Part shown: piece by piece, positions 1 to 8,368 of the stretch
How positions within the stretch are numbered: the first letter of the stretch is position 1
Layout of the letters: every line of letters begins with the position of its first letter
NCBI GenBank assembly: GCA_902799355.1
Contig: CADCAG010000009.1
Location: 39,960-103,959 of the forward strand
Origin: an uncultured Bacteroidales bacterium
Lineage (GTDB): Bacteria > Bacteroidota > Bacteroidia > Bacteroidales > Bacteroidaceae
Length of the DNA: 64,000 bases
Reading direction: 5' to 3'
Notes under the pieces: generated by a model
Told to the model about the DNA's origin: nothing
Database searches by the model: none
What the model saw: the letters and a program-made list of their open reading frames with translations, nothing else
Made by a program: the position numbers and the translations under genes

Positions 1-1152
1 CAGGTAGTCCTGATCATTGTCGCTAAGGCTGTCAATCTCAGCAGATTTGTTACACAGTTTCTCAATCATGAGCTGGGCACCTTTGACCTGCTTCTTCAGG
101 TCATCGGGCATGTCTTTGGCAATGTCGTTGGACATATTCATCAGCTTTTCAGCCTGATGGTGAGAGAGCATATAGGGGTAGCTGTCTATCTCTTTGTTGA
201 GCGTGTAGCAGATGGCTTTCTGCTCAGTAGAAGTAGCGGTGCCGCCTATACCCGTCATAAGCCAAAACTTGGCCTTCAGAGCCTCGTAGCTGGTCTTGAG
301 ATTGAGTGTCTTGGGCTCGTCGTAGAGCTTCTGTGCCATGGTGATGAAATTGTATTGGTAGAGCTCGGCCAGTGTGTCGGTGTCGAGGGCTTTAGCACGT
401 TCAGGTTCCTTTTTGCGCATTTCAAACAGCTGGTTCTGTGCCACGCTGAGCGCCGTGTTGGTACGGTCGAGGTATTCGTCGGGATCATAAGACTTCACCT
501 GCGGAGCCTTCAACTTCGGACAGTGGAACTCATACATAATGCCTCTGGTCATATAGTATTTGTGCTTATTATCAAGGGGCTCGTCTTCCTCATAGCTAGC
601 CCATGAGAGCAGATAGGTAGAGCGAAAACCGTCGTCATCCTTGAAGCCGATGATGCGCACGTTCATGGAGGGGTGAAGCTGGAGTGGGAGGGTCTCACCA
701 CTCTCACCGTATGCGATGCTGACACCAGGGAAGACTGCCTGCTCGTCACCTGCCACATAGCTGTAGTAACTGGAGGCCCGAGGTGACTGTTTGTCGTAGG
801 CGTCGAGAATCTGGCGTAAGGGCAGATTGGGGTCATCGGGCACATTGTGGAACTCGAAGCTCCAACCGTCGAGGTAGTTGGGGCCTATGTCTGCCCTGTT
901 CTTCCCAAGTGGTACTACGTGAATCTTGTTCTTGGGTACCAGACCGCCGCCGTCGAGGGCCGTATAGATGATGCTGAGGCTGTCCTTACTGCCAGGAACC
1001 CACATGGACGAGATATATTTGGGTTGCCTGCGGTCGAGTGTTTCCCTGAAGGCCGTATGCATGGCCTGTGCGTGTTTGTTCTCCTGAGCGTGGAGACTAG
1101 TTATGCTGATGGGTGTCAGCAGGAATGCTATGGTAATAATAAGTTGTTTCAT
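1..1152 (-). CDS. Exported protein of unknown function (3' end outside window)
   Basis: The frame is open from the ATG at 1152 to the window edge (384 codons, no stop), so the C-terminus is missing. The N-terminus is a clear signal peptide: Lys, a run of Ile/Leu/Phe, then an Ala-Gln cleavage region near residue 23. The mature part is polar, with no membrane segment and no domain I recognise. It begins 21 bp after the stop of the membrane protein at 1174-1908, which itself overlaps the ECF sigma gene, so all three are probably one transcript. By analogy with other ECF operons it may be part of an envelope sensing or response unit; that is inference from position only. Confidence 0.75.
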   Translation of the reverse strand, partial: MKQLIITIAFLLTPISITSLHAQENKHAQAMHTAFRETLDRRQPKYISSMWVPGSKDSLSIIYTALDGGGLVPKNKIHVVPLGKNRADIGPNYLDGWSFEFHNVPDDPNLPLRQILDAYDKQSPRASSYYSYVAGDEQAVFPGVSIAYGESGETLPLQLHPSMNVRIIGFKDDDGFRSTYLLSWASYEEDEPLDNKHKYYMTRGIMYEFHCPKLKAPQVKSYDPDEYLDRTNTALSVAQNQLFEMRKKEPERAKALDTDTLAELYQYNFITMAQKLYDEPKTLNLKTSYEALKAKFWLMTGIGGTATSTEQKAICYTLNKEIDSYPYMLSHHQAEKLMNMSNDIAKDMPDDLKKQVKGAQLMIEKLCNKSAEIDSLSDNDQDYL

Positions 1153-1173
1153 CTTTTTATATTATTCGTTATT

Positions 1174-1908
1174 TTAGAAACTAATGTAATTAGCGGTACT
1201 ATCGTTTTGTATCTTGTTCATCGCCTCTTCCGCTTGTTTGCCAACGATGCGATATACCATCTCTTGTAGACGGGCGTCGGCAGCGATGAGTCTTTCTACC
1301 TGTGCCGAACTGACGCTATCGTCTAGCTTTTCCATTTCAGACTCAAGACGTGCAATGCAGTCGGCGAGGTTCTCAGCTGATGAAGCGGAGCTGGCTGTTT
1401 GATGATTAGTCCGCTTGCTCGTCTGGGGCTTAGCGTGAGCGACCTGAGCCACAATAGCTTCCACCGTTTTCTCTGTGGGGGTGATGGCCTCATGCTTTGG
1501 CAGGATGCTATCCTTGGCGACTTCGGTTTTCCCTGCCACCAGTGAAGGCTGTTCAGCAGTACTTCTTCCGAGATGGAACACTGCGAGCAATACGATGCTT
1601 GCAGCAATACCAGCCATGAGCCATCTGAGTGCAACGATCTTTGGCTTCTCCCTGACAGTCTTGGGAAGCATCTTAATCTTCTCATTGTCATCCTTGATGG
1701 GTTGTTCTGACGTTCCGTCTTCTATCTCAATGTCCACCTGTCCGTTATCGAACAGCGTGAACATCTCCTTATATTCAGCCCACTCCTCGTCAACCTCGTG
1801 GGTGCGGAAGTACTGTGCGAGCACCTCTTCCTCAGCAACGCTGGTTTCGCCAGCCATGAACTTGCTGAGCAGTTGGGCTATCTCTTGTTTGTCGTATTGT
1901 TGTCTCAT
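1174..1908 (-). CDS. Membrane-anchored probable anti-sigma protein
   Basis: 244 residues. The start ATG overlaps the stop of the upstream ECF sigma gene by 4 bp (ATGA), indicating translational coupling. The N-terminal ~90 residues are acidic and helical, followed by one transmembrane segment (about residues 97-116, Leu-Met-Ala-Gly-Ile-Ala-Ala rich) and an Ala/Ser/Glu-rich, probably periplasmic, C-terminal part. This topology, together with its place directly after a sigma factor, fits an anti-sigma factor. It does not resemble the FecR type, and no zinc-binding anti-sigma motif (HxxxCxxC) is visible. It could instead be an unrelated envelope protein carried in the operon. Function is inferred from context. 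Confidence 0.65.
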   Translation of the reverse strand: MRQQYDKQEIAQLLSKFMAGETSVAEEEVLAQYFRTHEVDEEWAEYKEMFTLFDNGQVDIEIEDGTSEQPIKDDNEKIKMLPKTVREKPKIVALRWLMAGIAASIVLLAVFHLGRSTAEQPSLVAGKTEVAKDSILPKHEAITPTEKTVEAIVAQVAHAKPQTSKRTNHQTASSASSAENLADCIARLESEMEKLDDSVSSAQVERLIAADARLQEMVYRIVGKQAEEAMNKIQNDSTANYISF

Positions 1909-2402
1909 TGTTGGTTCCTCCTCTTTAGTTTGTTGAGTAATTCGTTGCGGGCTCGTGAGAGCAGTGTGGAGACTGATGACTGTTGTATGCCTAGGATGTC
2001 GGCTATCTCGCCTAACTCGCGGTGTTCCAACTGACGCATCCTCAGCACCATCCCCGCTGTCGAAGGCAGACTGTCTATCTGTTCACCTATCCAGTGTTCC
2101 AGTTCCGTGTATTCCAGATGGTCGTGCAGCGAGTCTTCATCTATCAGCGGTATCGTGGCGGCCATATCGGCATGCTGATGCGTCGTGCGCCACCTGTCGA
2201 TACACACCCTTTTGGTGGTAATCACAGCCGAAGCCATCAGGTGAGCCTTATCGTTAAGTTGTTCATGCAGGCTCCACAGCTTCAGCATCACGTCTTGCGC
2301 AATATCCTCCGCATCGTCTTGGGCATATCCGAACTGCCCAGCTATTGACACGGCTTTTGCCCGTGTTTCACCTGCCAAATATGTAAACTCTTTTTGTGTC
2401 AT
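1905..2402 (-). CDS. ECF-family RNA polymerase sigma factor
   Basis: 165 residues, the usual ECF size. Region 2 is recognisable from the segment with DDAEDIAQDVMLKLW (about residues 29-43), which corresponds to the core-binding and -10-recognition helix of sigma-70. Region 4 near residues 115-155 has the helix-turn-helix pattern ELGEIADILGIQQSSVSTLLSRAR. It should direct core polymerase to a small set of promoters, probably including its own operon. The gene heads a three-gene minus-strand unit with a membrane protein and an exported protein. The 115 bp separating it from folP is AT-rich, and I saw no TAnnTTTG promoter for it there, which would be consistent with autoregulation from a different promoter type. 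Confidence 0.9.
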   Translation of the reverse strand: MTQKEFTYLAGETRAKAVSIAGQFGYAQDDAEDIAQDVMLKLWSLHEQLNDKAHLMASAVITTKRVCIDRWRTTHQHADMAATIPLIDEDSLHDHLEYTELEHWIGEQIDSLPSTAGMVLRMRQLEHRELGEIADILGIQQSSVSTLLSRARNELLNKLKRRNQQ

Positions 2403-2477
2403 TACACATATATAACGAAGAACTCATGAAAAATTAAACAAGAAATCATATTTTTTTTAATAAAAAGAGAAAAATCT

Positions 2478-2508
2478 TTTGTTCTGCGCTAGACTTTTTG
2501 TAACTTTG
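2478..2508 (+). promoter_or_regulatory. Bacteroidota-type promoter of folP
   Basis: A TTTG -33 element (2478-2481) and a TAACTTTG -7 element (2501-2508) are separated by 19 bp, matching the Bacteroidota sigma-ABfr consensus. The folP ATG lies only 8 bases after the -7 element, so the transcript leader must be very short or absent. Confidence 0.7.
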
Positions 2509-2516
2509 CGGCTAAT

Positions 2517-3344
2517 ATGGAATACACGCTGAATTGCAACGGGAAATTGCTGGAGCTGAAGACGCCGCAAGTGATGGGTATACTGAATGCTACGCCCGAT
2601 TCATTTTATGCAGGTAGCAGGATGCAGACGGAACAGGAGATCGTCGAGCGTACGCACCAGATATTGGACGAAGGAGCCGCCATCATCGATGTGGGCGCCT
2701 GTTCGACACGTCCTGACAGCGAGCCAGCGACAGAGGCTGAGGAGATGGAACGTCTGCAAATGGCACTTTCCATCGTGCGTCGCGAGGCTCCAGAGGCAGT
2801 AATCTCTGTAGATACCTATCGTCCTGACGTTGCCCGTATGGTGGTTGAAGAGTTTGGTGCAGACATCATCAACGATGTGGGTGCACCTGTCAACTGTCAT
2901 TTGTCAACTCCTCAACTCGCCATGTTTCGCATGGTCAGCCGTCTGGGTGTACCTTATATATATATGTCGCGCAAAGCAACGATGAAAGAGGTGCTGCTGG
3001 ACTGTGCAGAGGTGGTGGACACCCTGCGCTCGATGGGCCAGAAGGACATCATCCTGGACCCTGGATTCGGCTTTGGCAAGACGGTGGATGAAAACTACAA
3101 GGTGATGAACGAACTGGAGCGTATGCAAATGCTACATCTGCCTGTGCTTGTTGGTATTTCACGAAAGTCGATGATATATAAGTTGATGGGAACCACCCCA
3201 GAGGAATCTCTGAATGGGACAACAGTCCTCAACACTATCTCTCTGGTGAAGGGTGCCGACATCCTACGCGTTCACGACGTAAAAGAAGCCGCGGAGTGCA
3301 TTAAGCTTGTGACTGCTATAAAATCGCAGCAAACAGTAAAATAG
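2517..3344 (+). CDS. folP: Dihydropteroate synthase
   Basis: 275 residues. It condenses p-aminobenzoate with dihydropterin pyrophosphate in folate synthesis and is the sulfonamide target. Family motifs occur in order: ILNATPDSF near residue 22, DVGACSTRPDS (pterin and phosphate binding) near 60, SVDTYRPDVA near 96, DIINDVGA near 115, DPGFGFGKT near 181, and VGISRKS near the C-terminus. The ATG is chosen because it follows the promoter and gives the normal length. The stop lies in an 8-bp tandem repeat that fills the 21-base spacer to cdaA, so the two are probably cotranscribed. This pairing is common in Bacteroidota. Confidence 0.96.
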   Translation: MEYTLNCNGKLLELKTPQVMGILNATPDSFYAGSRMQTEQEIVERTHQILDEGAAIIDVGACSTRPDSEPATEAEEMERLQMALSIVRREAPEAVISVDTYRPDVARMVVEEFGADIINDVGAPVNCHLSTPQLAMFRMVSRLGVPYIYMSRKATMKEVLLDCAEVVDTLRSMGQKDIILDPGFGFGKTVDENYKVMNELERMQMLHLPVLVGISRKSMIYKLMGTTPEESLNGTTVLNTISLVKGADILRVHDVKEAAECIKLVTAIKSQQTVK

Positions 3345-3358
3345 TCAAATAGTAAAAT
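3335..3358 (+). repeat. 8-bp tandem repeat at the folP stop
   Basis: Three units of AGTAAAAT (the middle one AGTCAAAT) run from the last codons of folP through its TAG stop into the spacer before cdaA. Each unit brings a TAG or TAA, and because the period is 8 they fall in different frames. It is one of several such short arrays in this window. Confidence 0.7.
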
Positions 3359-3365
3359 AAACAAG

Positions 3366-4142
3366 GTGTTTTTCGAATTTGGAATAAAGGATATTATTGA
3401 CATCGTACTGGTCGCCCTGACCTTGTTCTATGTCTATCGCCTCATGAAGGAGTCGCGCTCGCTGAACGTCTTCATGGGTATTCTGGTGTTCGTCGTCTTC
3501 TGGCTCGTCGTCTCGCAGGTTCTGGAGATGAAGTTGCTGGGTAGCATCCTCGACAAACTGGTATCGGTGGGTGTCATCGCCCTCATCATCCTTTTCCAAG
3601 AAGACATCCGCAAGTTCCTCTATAACCTGGGCGGTCACCAGCGTATGCGTGCCCTGCGCCGCTTATTCTCGAATGGAGAGAAGAAGCAAAACTCCGAGCA
3701 GCTGAAGCAGATCATCATGCCCATCGTGATGGCATGTATGTCGATGAGTAAGAAGAAGGTAGGCGCACTCATCGTCATCCAGCGTGCCACACCGTTGGAC
3801 GACATCGTGGCCACAGGCGAACATATCGACGCCAACATCAGTCAACAGCTGATGGAGAACATCTTCTTCAAGAACTCACCCCTGCATGACGGAGCGATGA
3901 TTATCGTACGCAACCGCATCAGGGCAGCAGGCTGCATCCTACCTGTCAGCCACAGTCTCGACATTCCCAAGCACTTGGGTCTGCGCCACCGTGCTGCACT
4001 GGGCATCACCCACGAGAGCGACTGCATAGCCATCGTGGTCAGTGAGGAAACGGGCAGCATCAGCGTCGCCATCCGCAGTGAGTTCCAGCTACGCCTGTCG
4101 GCAGAGAATCTGGAAAGCATCCTGACACAGGAGCTGGCATAG
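3366..4142 (+). CDS. cdaA: Diadenylate cyclase CdaA (c-di-AMP synthase)
   Basis: 258 residues with a GTG start. It makes cyclic di-AMP from two ATP. The N-terminal ~80 residues form three hydrophobic segments, as in membrane-bound CdaA. The DAC (DisA_N) domain follows, with the catalytic DGA motif at residues 175-177 (SPLHDGAMI) and the RHR motif at 207-209 (LRHRAALG). All catalytic residues are intact. It sits directly behind folP. No CdaR-like regulator gene follows; the next genes are pta and ackA after 51 bp. An upstream alternative start is unlikely because the spacer consists of repeats with stops. Confidence 0.95.
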   Translation: MFFEFGIKDIIDIVLVALTLFYVYRLMKESRSLNVFMGILVFVVFWLVVSQVLEMKLLGSILDKLVSVGVIALIILFQEDIRKFLYNLGGHQRMRALRRLFSNGEKKQNSEQLKQIIMPIVMACMSMSKKKVGALIVIQRATPLDDIVATGEHIDANISQQLMENIFFKNSPLHDGAMIIVRNRIRAAGCILPVSHSLDIPKHLGLRHRAALGITHESDCIAIVVSEETGSISVAIRSEFQLRLSAENLESILTQELA

Positions 4143-4193
4143 ACATCAAACAACGAAGATACAATATATATCATATTTTTAAACAGACAAACT

Positions 4194-5204
4194 ATGGATT
4201 TATTAAGTCAAATCGTTGCGCGTGCGAAGAGTAACAAGCAGCGCATCGTGCTCCCTGAAGCAGAAGAGGAGCGTACTCTGTGTGCAGCCGACAAGGCTAT
4301 GGCTGATGGACTGGCAGACATCATCCTGATTGGCAACCCCGCCAAGGTAGATGCTCTGGCTAAGGAGAAGGGGCTGAAGAACATTGGCAAGGCCACCCTC
4401 ATCGACCCCGAAAACTATGACAAGAGCGAAGAGCTGGCAGAGAAGCTGGCCGAGATTCGCAAGAGCAAGGGTATGACCATTGAGGAGGCTCGCAAACTCA
4501 TCAAGAATCCGTTGTACCTGGGTTGTATGATTATCAAGACCGAGGGTGCTGATGGTCAGATTAGCGGTGCACTGTCAACGACTGGCGACACGCTGCGTCC
4601 TGCCCTGCAGATTATCAAGTGTCAGCCCGGCATTACCTGTGTCAGCGGTGGTCTGCTGCTCATTTCTAAGCAGAAGCAGTATGGTGAGGATGGTGTGCTC
4701 GTTATTGCTGACGTAGCTGTAACCCCCATGCCCGATGCTAACCAGTTGGCTCAGATTGCCGTCTGCACCGCTCAGATGGCTAAGGCTGTTGCTGGCTTCG
4801 AGGATCCCCGCGTGGCTATGCTGAGCTTCTCGACGAAGGGTTCTGCTAAGCATGAGGTTTGCGACAAAGTCATCGAGGCTACCAAGTTAGCCAAGGAGAT
4901 GGCTCCTGACCTGAAGATTGATGGTGAGTTGCAGGCTGATGCCGCTCTCGTACCCTCTGTTGGTGCCAAGAAGGCTCCAGGCTCTGACATCGCTGGTAAG
5001 GCCAACGTGCTGGTATTCCCCAACCTCGAGGTAGGTAACATCGGTTATAAGATGGTACAGCGCCTGGGCGATGCTATTGCTATCGGTCCTGTGCTGCAGG
5101 GTATTGCCCGTCCTGTCAACGACCTCTCTCGTGGCTGCTCTATCGATGACATCTACTACATGATCGCCATCACCGCTTGTCAGGCTATGGACGCGAAAAA
5201 GTAA
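4194..5204 (+). CDS. pta: Phosphate acetyltransferase
   Basis: 336 residues, the short form of the family (catalytic PTA_PTB domain only, without the N-terminal DRTGG region of the long enteric enzymes). It interconverts acetyl-CoA and acetyl phosphate. Visible signatures are IVLPEAEEERTL near the N-terminus, DGQISGALSTTGDTLRPALQ in the middle, and a Gly/Asn-rich C-terminal region with NVLVFPNLEVGNIGYK. It is followed by ackA after a 23-base spacer built of 7-bp repeats, forming the standard acetate-producing, ATP-yielding pair of fermentative Bacteroidota. Confidence 0.96.
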   Translation: MDLLSQIVARAKSNKQRIVLPEAEEERTLCAADKAMADGLADIILIGNPAKVDALAKEKGLKNIGKATLIDPENYDKSEELAEKLAEIRKSKGMTIEEARKLIKNPLYLGCMIIKTEGADGQISGALSTTGDTLRPALQIIKCQPGITCVSGGLLLISKQKQYGEDGVLVIADVAVTPMPDANQLAQIAVCTAQMAKAVAGFEDPRVAMLSFSTKGSAKHEVCDKVIEATKLAKEMAPDLKIDGELQADAALVPSVGAKKAPGSDIAGKANVLVFPNLEVGNIGYKMVQRLGDAIAIGPVLQGIARPVNDLSRGCSIDDIYYMIAITACQAMDAKK

Positions 5205-5230
5205 AACATTAAAGATTAAACATTAATATG
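5202..5230 (+). repeat. 7-bp tandem repeat joining pta stop and ackA start
   Basis: The spacer reads as TAAAACAT, TAAAGAT, TAAACAT, TAATATG: four 7-8 bp units, each beginning with TAA. The first TAA is the pta stop and the last unit ends with the ackA ATG. Stop triplets thus recur in shifting frames. Confidence 0.65.
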
Positions 5231-6418
5231 AAGATATTAGTATTAAACTGTGGCTCATCATCTATCAAGTACGCACTGTACAATATGGACGATAAGAGCG
5301 TGATGACCAGCGGAGGTGCTGAGCGCGTAGGTTTGGACAATGCCTTTGTGAAGATTAAGCTGGCCAATGGTGAGAAGAAGCAGATCATGCACGACATCCC
5401 TGAGCATACAGAGGGTGTGAAGTTTATCTTCTCACTGCTTACCGACCCCGAGATTGGAGTCATCAAGAGTCTTGACGAGATCGACGCTGTAGGTCACCGC
5501 ATGGTGCATGGCGGCGAGAAGTTCAACAAGTCTGTGCTGCTCACTGACGAGGTGCTGAAGGTCTTCGAGGAGTGCTCTGACCTGGCTCCTCTGCACAACC
5601 CCGCCAATCTGAAGGGTGTCAACGCTGTGAAGGAACTGATGCCTGGTCTGCCCCAGGTCGGCGTATTTGATACCGCCTTCCACCAGACAATGCCTGCCAA
5701 GGCTTATATGTATGCCATCCCCTACGAGCTGTACGAGAAGTATGGCGTGCGCCGCTATGGTTTCCACGGCACCTCACACCGCTATGTGTCAGCCCGTGCC
5801 CTGGAGTTCTTAGGCATGAAGGCCGAGGGTACCAAGATGATTACCTGCCACATCGGTAATGGCGGTTCTATCGCTGCTGTTCTCGACGGCAAGTGCATTG
5901 ACACCTCAATGGGTCTCACCCCACTGGAGGGTCTCGTGATGGGTACCCGCTCTGGTGACATCGACGGTGGTGCTGTAACCTTCCTGGAGAAGAAGCTGGG
6001 TCTGGATGCTGACGGCATGTCGAACCTGCTGAACAAGAAGAGTGGTGTTGCCGGCATCACTGGCGGCTCCAGCGATATGCGCGACGTAGAGAATGCAGCC
6101 AAGGCTGGCGAGCCCCGTGCCGTGCTGGCTCAGGAGATGTATTTCTACCGTATCAAGAAGTATATCGGTGCCTATGCTGCCGCTATGGGTGGTGTCGATG
6201 TCATCGTCTTCACGGCAGGTGTCGGCGAGAACCAGATAGGCATGCGCTCGGAGGTCTGCAAGGGCTTGGAGTTTCTGGGTGTAAAGTTCGACGAACAGAA
6301 GAACAACGTCCGTGGCGAAGAGGCTATCATCTCTGCCGACGACTCCAAGGTCAAGGTTGTCGTCATCCCCACCGACGAGGAGCTGATGATTGCCACCGAC
6401 ACCATGAATCTGCTGTAA
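5228..6418 (+). CDS. ackA: Acetate kinase
   Basis: 396 residues, normal for the family. It converts acetyl phosphate plus ADP to acetate plus ATP. Motifs of the ASKHA fold are present: the N-terminal LVLNCGSSSIKYALY, FDTAFHQTMP and YGFHGTSHRYV in the middle, CHIGNGGSIAAV (phosphate binding) near residue 210, and FTAGVGENQ near 330. It is the second gene of the pta-ackA operon and ends just before a strong hairpin. Its 3' flank (TAAGCGGTT then ACACCTATT) resembles the sequence after the aldolase gene near 33167. Confidence 0.97.
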   Translation: MKILVLNCGSSSIKYALYNMDDKSVMTSGGAERVGLDNAFVKIKLANGEKKQIMHDIPEHTEGVKFIFSLLTDPEIGVIKSLDEIDAVGHRMVHGGEKFNKSVLLTDEVLKVFEECSDLAPLHNPANLKGVNAVKELMPGLPQVGVFDTAFHQTMPAKAYMYAIPYELYEKYGVRRYGFHGTSHRYVSARALEFLGMKAEGTKMITCHIGNGGSIAAVLDGKCIDTSMGLTPLEGLVMGTRSGDIDGGAVTFLEKKLGLDADGMSNLLNKKSGVAGITGGSSDMRDVENAAKAGEPRAVLAQEMYFYRIKKYIGAYAAAMGGVDVIVFTAGVGENQIGMRSEVCKGLEFLGVKFDEQKNNVRGEEAIISADDSKVKVVVIPTDEELMIATDTMNLL

Positions 6419-6450
6419 GCGGTTCCCCCGTTTACACCTATTAATAATAT

Positions 6451-6484
6451 AAGCGAGGCTGTTCAGAGCCTCGCTTATTTATTT
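6451..6484 (+). terminator. Rho-independent terminator after ackA
   Basis: A perfect 10-bp stem (AAGCGAGGCT with AGCCTCGCTT, loop GTTCAG) at 6451-6476 is followed by ATTTATTTA. It lies between convergent ackA and kdgK and may serve both strands. Confidence 0.85.
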
Positions 6485-7541
6485 ACCCGATGGTCTTGTA
6501 GAGTGTCGATATGTTATGGTGCCCTTCCAGGACGTCCAATATCTCTTCTTCTGTGGAAAGGTTGAAGTCGCCAGGAATGGTGTTCTTCAGCGCTGCCGCT
6601 GCTAACGAGTAATTCAGCTGTTGCTGGTAGTCGTCAGGGAACAGACTGATGGCGTGCAGCCAACCTCCCATAAAGGCGTCACCCACTCCTACGGGGTCTA
6701 TGACGTCAGGGATGTCGATGATGGGAGCCTGCAACAGCTTGCCGTCAGTCCATAGCAAACCCGTCAGCGTGTGGTGGTTGGAACTGACAATGTTACGCAT
6801 ACCCATCATCCAGTGTTTCAGACGCGGATACTGGGCATGCAACGCTTCGAACCACTCGCCATACTCCTTCATCTGCATCTGAAAGTGGGAATCGGTAGCA
6901 GTGAAGGGTGGCTGCGGATGCTGCGACAGCCATTCGAACTCAATGGCATCGCCAAACATCATGTCACAGCGCGACAGCATCTTGCTCAGCGTCTTGCGCG
7001 GCTCTGCACCCTCATACTTCCACAGATTCTTGCGGTAGTTGATATCGAAACAGACGGTGACACCCAACTCATCAGCCACATCAAGGGCCTCAAAGGTAGC
7101 CTCAGCAGCCTGTTGCGAGATGGCTGCAGTGATGCCCGACACATGGAAGTAGTCACAGTCTTTCAGTATCTCGCGCCAGGGTATCATGCCTGGCTGCAGG
7201 TCATAGTAGGCTGAGCCAGAACGGTCGTAGATAACCTTGGCAGCACGCATGCCGGCAGCTGGTTCAAAGTAGTAGGTGCCGATGCGCTGGCCGCCATAGA
7301 GCACCTGACTGGTGTCGACGCCCAACTGTGCCAGGTTCATGGCTCCGGCATGTCCCACTGGGGTGTCTGGCAAGCGGGTGATATAGGTCACCTCCTCGCC
7401 CTGGGTAGCCAGCGACACAGCAACATTAGCCTCACTGCCACCATACTTGCTGGTAAACAGGTCGCCCTGTGTCAAGCGCAACTGTCCGGGTTTTGAGAAC
7501 CTGAGCAGCAGTTCTCCGAATGTTACGATTTTCTTTTTCAT
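6483..7541 (-). CDS. kdgK: PfkB-family sugar kinase, probable 2-dehydro-3-deoxygluconokinase
   Basis: 352 residues. The ribokinase-fold N-terminus reads FGELLLRFSKPG with YGGSEANVAVSLA (sugar binding) near residue 33. The C-terminal catalytic signature is DPVGVGDAFMGGW (about 281-293), where the usual GAGD is GVGD with the catalytic Asp retained. The pattern RIGTYYFEPAAGMRAAKVIYDR matches KDG kinases better than fructokinases. It would phosphorylate 2-keto-3-deoxygluconate from uronate breakdown; a mannonate/fructuronate-type oxidoreductase is encoded at 20653-22242. It is the last gene of the sufT-like/lpxH/kdgK unit, 31 bp after lpxH. Exact substrate is inferred. Confidence 0.85.
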   Translation of the reverse strand: MKKKIVTFGELLLRFSKPGQLRLTQGDLFTSKYGGSEANVAVSLATQGEEVTYITRLPDTPVGHAGAMNLAQLGVDTSQVLYGGQRIGTYYFEPAAGMRAAKVIYDRSGSAYYDLQPGMIPWREILKDCDYFHVSGITAAISQQAAEATFEALDVADELGVTVCFDINYRKNLWKYEGAEPRKTLSKMLSRCDMMFGDAIEFEWLSQHPQPPFTATDSHFQMQMKEYGEWFEALHAQYPRLKHWMMGMRNIVSSNHHTLTGLLWTDGKLLQAPIIDIPDVIDPVGVGDAFMGGWLHAISLFPDDYQQQLNYSLAAAALKNTIPGDFNLSTEEEILDVLEGHHNISTLYKTIG

Positions 7542-7572
7542 TGACTTGTTCAGTATTTTGTGTTTGTAGATG

Positions 7573-8337
7573 TCACGGACGGCTCTCGCCCTCTACATAT
7601 TCCTCCAGGAACATGTGTTCACCATCATAGACCGCATAGGTAAACTGGCTAATCCAATCGCCTAGAATCATTAGACGGGTATTACGTGCCAGCTTGATAT
7701 CAAGCTCGATATGGCGGTGACCAAAGATAAAATAGTCGATATTGGGATGGTCTTCAATATATTTCTTGGCATAAAGCACCAAGTGCTCCTTGTCTTCACC
7801 CAGATAGGTTGGTTCGTCTTTTTCCTTATGCTTGATATAGCTATGCTTGGCCCATGTCAGTCCAAAGCTGACGCCCCAACGGGGATGCAGCGCAGAGAAG
7901 AGCCACTGGCACACCTTGTTGTGGAAGATGGCACGAATAACCTTAAACGACTTATTGGGGTCGCCCATGCCGTCGCCATGAGCCAAGAAGAACTCATGGC
8001 CATAGATCTCGGTAGTCTCTGGCTTTTTATGCAGGATGACGCCACACTCCTTTTCCAAGTACTCGTAGGCCCAGATGTCGTGGTTACCTATGAAATAATG
8101 CACCTCGACACCCATATCCGTCAGTTCTGACAACTTACCCAGGAAACGGGTGAAGCCCTTGGGTACCACATATTTGTATTCGTACCAGAAGTCAAACATA
8201 TCGCCCAACAGGTAGATGGCGGCAGCCTTCTCCTTGATAGAGTCAAGGAAGCGCACCAAGCGACGCTCCTGCGTACGCTGATGGGGCACAGCCAGCGAAC
8301 CGAGGTGGGCATCGGAAAGGAAATAGACGTTCTTCAT
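7573..8337 (-). CDS. lpxH: UDP-2,3-diacylglucosamine diphosphatase (LpxH-type)
   Basis: 254 residues from the ATG at 8337; an in-frame GTG at 8352 adds five residues but lies inside a tandem-repeat spacer, so the ATG is preferred. It cleaves UDP-diacylglucosamine to lipid X in lipid A synthesis at the inner membrane surface. The metallophosphatase motifs are complete: SDAHLG, LGDMFDFW, GNHD, AHGDGMGD and FGHRH. Length and motif spacing fit the LpxH family of Bacteroidota. It sits between the SufT-like gene and kdgK. Confidence 0.9.
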   Translation of the reverse strand: MKNVYFLSDAHLGSLAVPHQRTQERRLVRFLDSIKEKAAAIYLLGDMFDFWYEYKYVVPKGFTRFLGKLSELTDMGVEVHYFIGNHDIWAYEYLEKECGVILHKKPETTEIYGHEFFLAHGDGMGDPNKSFKVIRAIFHNKVCQWLFSALHPRWGVSFGLTWAKHSYIKHKEKDEPTYLGEDKEHLVLYAKKYIEDHPNIDYFIFGHRHIELDIKLARNTRLMILGDWISQFTYAVYDGEHMFLEEYVEGESRP

Positions 8338-8340
8338 TTT

Positions 8341-8368
8341 TTCACTATTCACTGTTCACTATTCACTA
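8341..8368 (-). repeat. 7-bp tandem repeat, sufT/lpxH spacer
   Basis: Four units of TTCACTA (one TTCACTG); on the coding strand this reads TAGTGAA repeated. The first TAG is the stop of the sufT-like gene. Because the period is 7, TAG and TGA recur in all three frames across the 28-base spacer. Confidence 0.75.
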
